The notes below the pieces were generated by a model. That model had not been told where the DNA came from. It made no database searches and worked only from the letters and a program-made list of their open reading frames with translations. DNA of 64,000 bases from the NCBI RefSeq assembly GCF_000002995.4, contig NW_025062476.1, forward strand, positions 6,251,001 through 6,315,000, read 5' to 3'. Position numbers and translations under genes: made by a program. This document shows, in pieces, positions 12,272 through 24,638 of this stretch. Each line of letters begins with the position of its first letter. Position 1 is the first letter of the stretch. Source of the DNA: Brugia malayi (lineage: Eukaryota; Nematoda; Chromadorea; Rhabditida; Onchocercidae).

Positions 12272-14527
12272 ATTTATTATACTTCCGAAATAGAATAGGA
12301 AAATTGATCAGAAATGAATAGGAGTGCATCATCCCATATCTGTGAATTATTTACTGTTGTATTCATAAACATCTTTGCCAGCTTTCATACTACTTATATC
12401 CTATCTCCTCAAGTTTTTTGCATTGCTTTGGCGTAACGGGAATACACGTTTCCCAGTGCTCCTCCACAGGTACAAGTAATGTAGTCGTTCGCCTAATATT
12501 GAAAATGACTTAATTAAACGTATTGCAAACTTTATTTACCATTTTTTCTTTTTTTTTTTTTTTTGTGTGTGTGTTTAAAGAGATGATTAAAATACTTACT
12601 AGAGAAGTAGGATATGTAGGAATGAGGCAACTCAATCGTATTCTGGTTCATTACTGCTTTCGTTCAGAAATATTCATAAATTTAGAGTTTGTTTCTAAAT
12701 CAAAATCTAATAGCCCATTCCTTATAACAGTTGATTTAAGACTCTGATAAAACAAATTCCTGGTTGCTAATTTTAAAAAAGAGTGGTTAAATTGTTATTT
12801 TATATGCCACCATTTGTGACGATTGTCTAGTTGTGCTGAAAGGCCGAGTATGCTCAGAACCAGTTTTAAGTGAAGGAGACAATAACGATGACATCTTCCA
12901 GTGGTTGTGTTTCTGCTTTGTATGGTTGTATAGGTACGTCGGCCACAGGTGGTTCAAGTCAATCCCTTTTCCCCGTAGTAAATCATTGGAAGAGTATATG
13001 TGTTCCCCTTGTAAATCACCTATACAATTATCTCACTAAAGAGTTTTTTCTTTTTATTCATAAAACAATCATTTCCTTTCAGTGAATTATTTAATTTGGT
13101 AATTGAGGTTTGTTATAGAAATTTCAGTTACGTAGGATAAAGCAATATGCATTACATGTTGGTTACTTAAGTTCAGATGCAATTGAAACAATGAAATGAG
13201 TCTGTTCAAATAGTGAGCTGAAGATATGGTGATTATCTGATAAAGCAGAGATCATATATTGGCCCAAAGATATGTTAGCCAACAGTTATTCTGTTTTTCT
13301 TTTTTGCATCTAAAAAGTTTCTTCAAAAAGGAGGCTGAAATGAAGAGTGACGGTGAATGAAAATGAAGGGACATAAAAATTGGTATGTGAATGTGGATTG
13401 CATTTCGGATGTCGTATCATCTTAATATTGTTGTTTGTTGTTGCTGTGTTCCGTGTTATAAGGGTCACCATATCAGAAGTATGAATTGTTCATTCTAATG
13501 CATAGACTGGAGAATCCTCAACCATTTTCATTTCATTCACATATAACTACTTATCTACGACTTTTCAATTTTCCATTCTTTGCCCAATGATTTAAACTAA
13601 TTTTATTCTATATGAGGATAAAATTCCGTGCAATGAATCATCAGCCTATCAAAGAAGTTCACTGTCGCTATCTTTCCTTCCTCTGTTTACTTTTTTTCCT
13701 TTGTCCTTAACTTTCAATTTGTGTTGTGTCATAAAGGGTAGAAACGGTACGAATAGCTGATTGATGGCTATATTGGTATACGGTAAGTTTTTGCGCAATA
13801 CGTAGACCTTTGTAGAAGAAGAAATGTGCGCAGTAGCTCTCTTCACAATATTTGCGGTATACAGAAGCAAAGTTGCTCTCTTTCCTTTTCACTTGTTCAT
13901 GTATATATCACTTATTGAACCACTGATATGAGGATGATCTTTCGATTAATTTATAGTCAAAATTATTGTTACCATCTTTTATAATTCATTGTAAAATCTT
14001 ATTTTTATATAATTTATCCAAGTTTCTTTTTTGACTGTTGTAGTTGTTATTTTTCTAGATGTCAAATTTATTTGATTGGAATAGTTTTTCATATATAAAT
14101 CAAAATTTCTTTTTTCTAAAGAAAGAAAAGTAAGTGAGATTAAATCACTTTGAAGTAATATGCATAGCCAATAGTATTAAATAATATTGCTTTCTTATAA
14201 AACTGAAGTACCGATGATACTTTTACCTATATTATTGCATCATATGTAACTCAGGTTACAAGTCACAAATATTATCGCTAATATTTTTGCAGTAACTCAA
14301 AATAGCTTAGTATTAACTTTCTGTGTTTTCTTTTTGCAGATTTGTTGGAGCAAAGAGCCTCGTATTGTCTTTCAGTTTCCATATGATGAAATACCAATGA
14401 TGACAAACATTTCTGCTGCTATTGTTGTTAATCATTTACTTTTGAGAAGCAATTCGCTTCTGTCTTTAAAAACTAACCTTCTATTTCTATCTATCCAATA
14501 ATTCCATCCCATCTATTCATTACAATA

Positions 14528-17500
14528 ATGCATACACTACTGGTGCGAATTTTGGAACACCGACAACTTTCACATGCTGGACAGCTCTTTACTATATCCG
14601 ATTATGACGTCATTACCGATTTGGTATGTCTAAATTGTAATTTATCAAATCTTTATCAGATTGTAGATCTAAATGAAAATTAATATTGGATGTCTAAATT
14701 GAACTAGCTTTGAACAGTGCTAACAGCCTTAAATTGGTGTTGTTAGCATTATTCATTTAAAATCTTTTTTGTTTTTTTTGATAACTAATTAAAAAAGTAT
14801 AGGTAGTGATGTAACCCTGATTAGATTAATACCACTCTTTCATAATTAATTTCTGCATGCATTATTTGCACTTTTAGTTACCTCAATTCACTTCAACACT
14901 GCCCGTTTTTTAATGTAAATGTATATGAAAGATTGTGGGAATGTGATTCTTTGATTGTAGCATCGAACGTTGGCAAAAATCAAATCAATCTTTAATGCGC
15001 CTGACTACTGCCACAATGCAAACGATCAAAGTGTCGTTGAAATCGTTTTAGCTCGGATCACTGCTGCAATTCGGTTGGCTATTTATTTCATTCTACACAT
15101 GATCAAGATAACTACATTTTTTTCTTTTTCTGATGTTTCCCAATAATGTATGAAATGATATTGCAGTGTGTGTTAAGATCTTAGATTTTACAAAGTTACT
15201 AAGCTTATAAGGAATAGAAAAAGCAGAGTAGAATTGGAGGGATTATACTCTTAAGATAACTCTGGTCGAATGAAGTAGATATTATGATTTCTAAAAAGAA
15301 ACTTTTATATTTCCATGAATGGTTTTCTTATCTGCAACAGTGGATTATAGTGAAATGAACAGCATTGAAACCTATGCACCAGCGTTAGTCGACACACTCG
15401 GCAGCTGTTTGAGCCATGAGATGACCGCTCCTGATTTAAGTGGCGTTATTATGAACACGCCACATTGTAAGATTGCTTGCGAACTTCTCAATAGCCTTTT
15501 TCTTGTAAGTTTTATGACCTTTTATGGGGCTCATCTTTAACTTTTCCTGATTTATTGTTAGATATTAAACTTTTGATTATCCCAGATATTAAACTTTGTA
15601 GTAATGTATTTTCATCTATTTTATGTATCTTCCTCGTTATTATTTTCTTTAATCCACTTTTTTATAAATGTTTAGCTGAATTTGCTTCTGTTATTGCATT
15701 CGTCTTATAATTTTAATTACATCTAATTATTTACTAGATAGTTTCAAATGAAATTTACTATGATTTTGAAATTCGAAATTTATGTGAAAACTCATATAGT
15801 TGTTGTTTCAGCATTACAATAAAAAATCGGTGATGACAGTAACAGTGCCAACAGCAATACGGGCATTGAGTTGTGGAAGTGATGAGTTAACTCGAAATAC
15901 TACCGGGTATTTGTCATTGGCCGCTATTCATAATGGACGTCTTCTTGCACAATACTCCTTACAAATTATCACTAACATACTTAGTGGTTGGTTCAAAACT
16001 TTACTTAAGTAATAGGAAGTAACAACTGAATTTATAAATTAGAAAATATTTACGGAATGGTGGAAAAGAATTTATTTATTATCAACGCTTCATTTGATCG
16101 ATACATCATATTATACATGAATAGTATGTTGTATTAAAATATGAAGCACAGTGATTAATAACTGTTATAAAAGATCACAGTTTTGTTACTTCTTTATGTT
16201 GGTAAGTAAAAATTGTGAGTTTAGAAAACCATCCTTACTAAAATTTGATTTTAATAGTTCTCCGTTCGTGAAGAATTTGATTCGCTCGAAGCTTTTCTAT
16301 CATACTAGTCATTAGTAATTTAAAGCAATGCTTGAAATTTTTTTTAGTGATTTAGCAAAAGTGATCGAAAAATGCGTAATTTAGATCTTTTATTAAATAT
16401 CGAAGTATTTTTCCCTTTATATTTGATACAAATATGTGAATTTCATGGAATAAGCATTGCTTTCACTTATCAACTTGTTTGATATTCTTGATTTAAACTG
16501 TTTGATGCCATATGATAACTTTGATATGTCGATATTTATTAACCACCATTTGCAGCTTTCAAGTTTCCATTTTTTCGACCAATGAAATGTTTAGGTAACT
16601 TCTCATTGGTGAGGGTAATTCCGCAGCTTTATCCGGAGAATCGTGAACCCTTTCATGCTCATTTTACGCAGATTCTCAAATTGCTTCAGAATGAACAAAC
16701 GGATCAGTCAGAGCGCCTGTCTATTCTGCAGTTTACATCTATGGTTGCCAACGCCAATCCTGATGTAAGTTCTCAAAATGCCCAACTTAGTTCCTGTAAA
16801 TCAGTGAATAAAATTTTCAAAAGAAATTTGATTTTGTTTAAAAAACGAATAAAACAGTATCTAAATAGTATTACAAATTGCTGGGACATTATTTTGCAAC
16901 CTTTAAGAAATATTGCAGTTGCCCTGTGTTAACAAATTAAGTTGAGCTATTCTAATAATTGTAAATTATTTCGTCCTCAAGAATTCTAAAGAACAACTTG
17001 ATTCCTGATCTCGCTGGCTTCTTTCATGTTATTAAGGTCTTGGGAGAGGTGCAAGGTTTAAGATAGAGATATTATAATGATATAACTCGAATTGAATCTC
17101 TGGACATCGTGATGTCTAACGTGAACAATACAAACTTCTCCATGTTAAAGCTAAAGTTGAAGGTAAAATCCTTTGAATATGAAGCTTAAGTTTTTAAGCC
17201 TGAGTGGTATTAGTGTACTAGTGTATTTGCTTCAACTTTATTTGATGATCTGGAGTATGGGTCCCTCAATTCCCGCCCGTTTCATTTGGGTGAGACACTG
17301 TGCCGAAAGGCCATTATCGAAGGGGTGGAACCTGCGCAAAACTAAATGTTTAATTATAACAGATAGGCCTGATTCTTCTTTATCTTCACAAGCAGTTGTG
17401 ATAAATTCAGTTCACTGATTGCAACATTTGCATATTTTATAATAAAATATTTGAGCAGTTGTACATCATATTACACTTCCACTTAGCAATATTATTGCAA

Positions 17501-20500
17501 TTAGTTGTCTTTGTCTTTTCTTTTTGCTAATAACCGTAATTGCTTAATCTCAGAATTAATACAATTTGAAATACTAATGAAGACAACAACAATAAATTAA
17601 TCTATAATTGCGCACAATTTTCTAACAACTTTGCTTTTGCAAATGATAAAAGAGACAACTGCTATTGTTTGATGTGCAGTGATTTCGATTTTTTTTTTCT
17701 TATTAATTCTCAAATATTTGGAAAACGATTAAAACTAAAATAATTTTAGCTAATTCTCAAACATCTGGATGATCTCGATATTTTTCTTTTTCACCCACCC
17801 ACTCGCACCGCTGTCCTTCACATTTTCCTGTCGCTTATCTCACTGAACCGAACATTTGCTCTAGTTCCACACCTGGATGCACTACGTCGAGCTGCTAAGT
17901 TAGTTCAGTTCGTTTTTTCCGTTGTGACTTAATAATGTTTCTGAGTAAGACTAAGTAGGGAAATAAAAAAAAAAGGCCAGTCTCCTTGTCAACTTAATTT
18001 CATTGTTGTGTATAGTTTGCAAAATAGAAGATATAGTTTACAGAACAGCAGATTCGGACAATACTCTGGCAATAATGGCCAAAATAATTGGCGTTATTGG
18101 AAGGAATGACAGTAATACAGCACATATTGCCGTAGATGATCTGATAGCAATGAGTTGTCGGCTTTCTGGCTCTCTTCCTACTATACTCAAGGAGATTGAA
18201 GGTATAATTACTGTTTAAACTAAAAGTAATGTAATAATTGAAAAGCAAAATATGATAGAAGCATTGAAAATGGTCGCCATCGCAATACTTTCCTATTTTG
18301 TGTCATCTAAAAAATCTGTTTAATTAGCTTTAGTAGTACTAAGTTCACACTGAAGACGAAACCAACCAGAATGCCGTTGTTGTTAAAAAGAATATTGGTG
18401 GAAGTTAATACAGTAGTAAATTGTAATAGATCCAGAATTGTTCTGAAATAGAGTGCAGAAACATTTCGCTCAGAAAAAAACCTTTCTGCTCTTTTTCAAA
18501 CATTCTAAGACGGATACGATTTTCATTTGGCTTCCTGATGCTGCCATACTTCCAACTATTTCAGTTCTTTATGGTACTGATACAGTTGGAAAGAGAATGC
18601 TCTATGTAATGTAACCTTCCAGTTTTTCAATTTCAGGTGTGGCGGAATGTTTCCCAGCTGCAGTATATCCGCATCTTGCTTTTATACGTTCCATACCAGA
18701 AACGCTTCCTTCCACATCGGCTGTTTGCGCAAGGATCCGAGCACTTAGCAGGTTTGTTAATGCTATTCTTTTAGCTCGAAAAAAACCTTTCCGTTCTTTT
18801 TCAACCTTCTAAAATTGTGCTCTAAGATGTCTGGATAGGATTTTCATTTGAGTTCTTGTTGACTTCTTATTGCAGTTCTGTACTGTACTCTTAGAGTTCC
18901 TTTTTTTCTCTTGAGATGTATTTCTTGCAGTGAAATTTTTTTTTTTTTTCAATGGAGGATAATAGCACTGGCAATGAGAAATAATAGTAGTGACACGCTA
19001 TTGTCATTAAAAATCAAAGGGAAGTGTTATACATACGGTAATGATGTTTGGCGATTCGGATGAAGGGAGTGTATGTGACTAAGAAGACTAAAAAATCGGG
19101 CATTTATTAGGGGCAAGGAAAGTATTCATTGAAGATCCAGGGATCCGGTCGCCTTATATTCGCACTGAAACAGATCAATCGGCAAATATTCGGATTTTTT
19201 GTTGCACATCATAAATTATAGAATATTGTGATTTGAATTCTACAGACTCGAGGAAGGTTATTTTAGCTGCTAGATTTTCCTTCAAGTAAATTCATCAACA
19301 TAAGGGCTGAAGTATTTAATATTGTTGAATGTCCTTCCGTCTTCACTTGAGTATATTCCTGTGTCCTCATATTTATTCTTTGGAAAATACTTCACTAACT
19401 CTTAACTAAATGAGCAACCAAATCTTAAAACTTAATCCAACCCAAAATATTTAGTGACCCATACGAATGATATTTTTGTTTTAAGAAGCTGTGAAAGAAT
19501 TAATTAGTATTTGTCGCAGAAAATTCAATAAAAAGTTAGCTTAAAGAAGTTTTATTTATTATATATTGAATTCGTTGAATGGAATGAAGAGAAATGATTC
19601 AGAAACGGTTATTTGTATCCAGCAGGATGCCGTGATGATGCCATGATAGTTAATGTTGCCGGTAGTACGGGCGTGCAGCACTCTGATGATTCTCTTGTCT
19701 CCAAGCTATCCTCCAAGATCGATGCTCCTATCATTTCAAGGTTATCCATTTTCTTCTCCTGAACCAGGTATTTTATCCTTCTGTATCCTTCATTAACTTT
19801 CTTGTTTTAGCTTGTGTTCGAGTTGTATTTGCTCGAAGTTTAAATTCTCTGGAGAAACTTAGTTAGTAAAATAAATAAGGTGCAAGTGGAGTCAGAAACG
19901 TGTAATTTATTGAAATTTATTATCAGAGATGACTTATGTATTTGATTTAAGCAAAGAAATATTGTCTACATATTATATATGTTACACATCTCTCACGTTT
20001 GCTTGCATAGTTAATCTAGTTTGACCTTGAGCTACGCATTCTATTTCTTCTACTCACAAAATTCCGAAATATGTAAAATTCAGTGAGTTTCGTGGTACTT
20101 AAATATTTCAGCGGTGTTCGTACAATGGTAAATATCAGTGATTCGGCAGAATTCTCGGCACAAGAACTCGATAAGAATACTGAGAATTTGGCAAACGCAT
20201 ATATGTGTAGTAGGTTACGATCCAGTTGCTCTCTCATTAATCAAACCAGTCGGTCATATGGTAGCTTGAATCCATACATGTCGGTGTTCGATTTTATTTT
20301 TTTAAATCCAAAATTTACATATTTACTTTCAAAATCATGCAATCTTAGAATTACAGAAAAGAAACATTTATCATTTGTGTTATAGAATTAATTTGATCTG
20401 TCCATAGTAAAAGTGTCCAGAAAAGGACTACAAGTTTCTATTTGTTTGATTTGGTCGGCATGATCCAACATGGCAAATGTAGTTGCAGTGCTATAAATAC

Positions 20501-23500
20501 CGTTTTACCAGTTCACCTCATCCCAGTACAACTTCTTGCTCTTAATATTCGTTCATGGGGGTGGTACCTAGATGTTTTCATCTCTTATCTTTAAGTAGGT
20601 TAGCATAATTTTCAGTTTTTTGTTTTATTTTTTGCTTGAATTCATTAAGATTTCAATCCACTGAATTAAGATGACAATAAGAAAAGAGCTTATAGTGAAA
20701 ATATATCAGCTACCGAAACAACATCCCGCGATTCTCCATTATCCATAATGTCATCACAAAGCAATCGACGTAGTAATGGTGTCGTTTTTGTACCGATATG
20801 TCCACCACCATCTTACCAACCTCCAAAAGGGCAAACAGTGCAGCAAATTATCTCTTCGCCATTATTACCTACTACCGTACAGGTTGCAGTTTTGAATAGA
20901 ATATTCAAGCTTCATATCAGTTAATAGAGGACAATGATGATAAAATGGTCTTTCAGGGGTGTAAAGTACATAACTGCGCCTGGTGAAATGTTGGCAACCA
21001 CAACTGTACCTTTCGTTGCAGCGTCCTTGAAAATCAGTTGGCGTACTTGATGCAAATATTAGTTGATTGCCATCAAAATATTGCAGATGGGTAAGGATGG
21101 ACGAGTACGTCCAGTTGCAATGCATCAGCGCCGAACGAACGCCGCGCAATGGATGCCATTGCCGGGAGGGCGACCTGCTACCACGATAACAACACCGTCT
21201 CTTGCAACAATTGTAGCCGCTAGTGCTCCCAGGACTGCAAAAGCAGTTACGGAAACCACTTTTCCCGTAAATAATAGCCTAATTAGTTCTAAATCAGCTT
21301 TCGGAAATTCTACTCCTATGATAGCACCACGCTCTGTACTGGAGGATCGTTTATCAACAAGTCATGCTGGGACAGCAACAAATGATGTATCAATGGATAC
21401 TGTTACCGCGTACCGAAGAGAGCAGATACAGTCCTTGGTTGGGTTTTTTGTTTTTATGATTCTTTGCAAAAGCGGAAATCATTTGATGAATTCATGTAAA
21501 GTCAGTAAACTTCGAGAGGAGTGAAGAAATTGCTATCTGATAATCTCCTACAGCGTGTCAATAAATAAATAAATGGTGAAGAAATGATAAAGAAGCTGTG
21601 TAAATTGTAAAACAGAAATAAGTTCATTACCAATGCTTATCTTTTTATGTAATTTATATTTGAATTAAATTAATTTTATATAATTTATTCAAAAACGGGG
21701 TCAATGAAAACACATTTACAGGATGTGATAGGTCGCGGAGACGTGGTACTGAAATTTGTCGATCATCGCCGAAGTAAAATACAAAATTACATACATAATA
21801 TCAATAAAACATATCCAATACCAGTACTTTGTATCGCTGAGAGTAATAAAGGTATACTGTGTTTCACCTTTTCTTTTTTATTACATTTTAATTTCTGTTC
21901 CCAAAAAATGTTTTCAGCATCATAAAAGCTATCATTTTTTCAGGAGTAAAACATCGAATACGGGTTCATTTCCGATGTGAAGTGGCCGATGACCACTGTG
22001 TATATGATTCAGATCAAATTTTCAGTTTTAAAACTCATTGCGCTCCTATATGGCTTCATCTTATGTTCTTGCAGGTAATCTCTTCACTACTGCGAATGAT
22101 TTGGTTGATTGATACATTTGTAGATTATTTTTTTTTTGATGTTTGTGCTGAACTCTTTCCCGTCCTTTTCCCCTCTCGAAGCTTGTTTATTTATTGATTT
22201 TACGTCCAACAACAGAAATTCAACAATCTCGTGAAAGAGTGCTCGAACGTCTGATATTCAATCATCATTTATTAAAAAAAGTTTGTAGAATTCCAGAGGT
22301 CTTTCAATAGTTAGACAAACATAGACTTTTTTATAATCAAAGCATTTGAATTTCATTACCACTATTTAGCATTATATATCGTCTACAATCTGATACCAGA
22401 ACATATATCATCATTAATGTATTTTAAGGACTGTAATGATGTGTTAATAAACAGATATAATATTTGATTCAGATGGAATCAGTAAGCATCGAAACAACTG
22501 GTCAAGTAGTTGCTCAGTGTTCTGAAGCCTACCAGGCACTATCCAGTTGCTGGAGTTCACTTCCTTCTACACAAACTCGGAACCGTCCGTTTCTGGAGCT
22601 TGTAACTTCTGCGTTTCCGGCTTACAAGGTTTACTATTTTATAACTCCAGATTCCACCACTTTTCTCAGTTTGTCTAAATCGTTATACAAGTATTGTTTG
22701 AATAATTTTGAAGATCTATTATTGTTTCCTTTCTTTCAGGAACAGCAACAAATTTTGAAAGAACTTCTCGATGCGCATTATTTTGATTCATTTTCCTACA
22801 ATACGGTGTTGCAGAAATGGTCTTGCTTTAGTTGTAGCCATCCAGAACGTGTTAGGTTATTTCTTTTCTTTGGTATTACGCCATTCTAAAATGCAATGAA
22901 ATTAATAAAACTTATAATTTAACTGCAGAATTTTGAAGCAAAATGATGACATTTTCACACTTGACATTTTTCTCATCAAAAATTTGAGTAGAATTCTAGA
23001 GGCTTATATTCTTATCCCATTATTTTGGTTTATATGACTTATTGGTAGAAAATGTGATATAGATTTTATTTAATCTTTTACTTCACGTGTTCTTTTAATT
23101 TCTGCAGGACGATTTTACGACCGGATTCGCCACATTTGCCAGTTCTTGAAGGTCAACTGAAAGAGAAAAGAGGAAGATGGAAATTCCTAAAACGTTGGCA
23201 TACCAAATATTTTACATTATCTGGCTCTGCATTAATTTGCCGAGAAGAAATCTCAAATGTACGTTAAGTTCTATTTCAAATATTTTAAAAATTGAGCTGA
23301 AAGTCTAATTTCTGATTGTTACCAATCTCAAACCATAAATTGAAAATTTCTTTATCTATGGGAACTTTTAGCCAGCAGAAGACAAAATTATCTCGCCAGC
23401 CCTTGATTTACGAAAGATACGTTCCGTAAAATCACTCGGCAAAGGAAGAAAGAGCCGTAAATCACTACCCAAAGCATTCGAGATATTTACCGATGATGAT

Positions 23501-24187
23501 ATTTCCTACGTCTTAAAGGTAATTAGTAATGCCAACAAAAAGAAAAGAATTGGTTAGCAATCAATACTTGAGGAGTTTTCAAAAATTTATACACATTTTA
23601 TTATCAGATATTAAAAAAAAGACACGAGCACTGAAAGGTTGTAATATATTGTTAATTACAAATGTTAAGGGATTTAAATAACGCGTATCCATTTAAAATC
23701 TTTATCTTTATTAGTTCATTATACTTAGCTCTATTAAATAAAAGCACTAATGATGTTGATAATAGAGAAAAGAAATTGGCATCATTCCCTAATTTGTAAA
23801 GTAACTTTCTATTAATTCAACTTTTACTTCTTATTATTAATATTTGCTCACTTTCATCAACAGTATGCTGACTTTAATAATAGCAAATTTAAACATTTTG
23901 AAGACTAGGATAGCCTTTACATCAATGATATACTGTTTTTTTTTTTTCATGTCTTTTAAAGGCTGTTTTGAAAGTTGGTTTTTAAAGTTGTTTTAGATCT
24001 TTTTTCGAAACTCACGATTTACGAAAGTTTAAGATTAACAAAATCATTTCATGATGTAAAGATTTCTAATCTGTTAATTAGTACAACCAATTTAATATCG
24101 AAATTGTAGGCTAATGATCAAAGTAAAGCTGAAGAGTGGATACAATGCTTACAAATAGCTGTAGCTCAAGCCCACAAGGAACGATAA
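14528..24187 (+). CDS. Melted / VEPH1 PH-domain protein
   Basis: Melted/VEPH1 is a membrane-associated PH protein. In flies it modulates insulin/TOR signalling by binding Tsc1 and FOXO, and in mammals it affects TGF-beta signalling. Exons: 14528-14623, 14961-15073, 15351-15504, 15812-15986, 16595-16764, 17750-17898, 18044-18201, 18637-18751, 19623-19740, 20112-20260, 20671-20882, 21087-21437, 21722-21851, 21944-22074, 22473-22628, 22740-22855, 23108-23258, 23372-23518, 24110-24187, about 950 aa. The N-terminus [20 protein letters not shown] and the [18 protein letters not shown] block match the conserved armadillo-like half. The PH domain fills the last three exons ([20 protein letters not shown], then [41 protein letters not shown], stop). 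The middle (exons 9-12) is Ser/Thr-rich and variable. The exon 8 to 9 phase does not match, so one border is wrong or an exon is missing. Exon 11 could instead start at 20710. Confidence 0.93.
18468..18895. repeat. Diverged duplicated intron segments flanking Melted exon 8
   Basis: Bases about 18468-18600 and 18773-18895 share a common order: gctc(a)gaaaaaaacctttc, ctctttttcaa, then a gattttcatttg block and a cagttct block. They sit on either side of exon 8 (18637-18751). The copies differ by scattered substitutions and small gaps, so the duplication is old. Confidence 0.6.
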
Positions 24188-24638
24188 GTGAAAACAGGAA
24201 TTATTGCATAATCAGCTCTTTTGCTTGCACAGTGGTGGAAAATATTATCTGCAACGCACAATATGGCAACCAATGTTTTTGATTTGAATTTGGAATCTAA
24301 TAGCTCGGGGTAGAAGTTACTAATTCACTCAAACTGAATGATATTTTATCGAATTTATGAAGAAAAAATTCGATCTTTTTCTTGTACAGATTTGTAATAT
24401 TTATATTCTTACCCGTTGTTTTGTCATTTGTAATTGATTTTAAGTAATGTCTGCGATCTATCTAAAAAGTCTCGTATCATGTCATCATTTCTTCGGGATC
24501 ACTTACGAAAAGGAAGCAGCAAAATTATCATAATATTTCATCTTCTCAGGTAAATTTTATTTGCCAACAAGATTGCTTGAAGTAGCCAAGTTGTGAGAAA
24601 AGACCGCTCCACAAAAAAAAGTGGGATAGAAAACACAC
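24188..24638. other. Convergent spacer between Melted and the PTR gene
   Basis: The two genes face each other tail to tail, so these 450 bp hold both 3' untranslated regions. I see no exon here. Confidence 0.6.

Larger units (their letters stand above)
11418..14527. other. Gene-poor gap between the small secreted gene and Melted
   Basis: The 3.1 kb gap contains a TG-rich simple repeat (about 11995-12070) and a short perfect hairpin (12242-12271). It also holds an ambiguous coding-like stretch near 12840-13085, where two frames are open: one reads VLKGRVCSEPVLSEGDNNDD, the other MTSSSGCVSALYGCIG. Neither links to Melted in a way I can support. The last few hundred bases should hold the Melted promoter or 5' leader. 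Confidence 0.5.

Noticed and set aside
17173..17418. 81-codon plus-strand frame in the large Melted intron
   Set aside because: It has no family match and no splice link to Melted. It may be part of a dispersed repeat (a gtgc-gaaaggcc stretch recurs near 12835), but the similarity is too short to claim.
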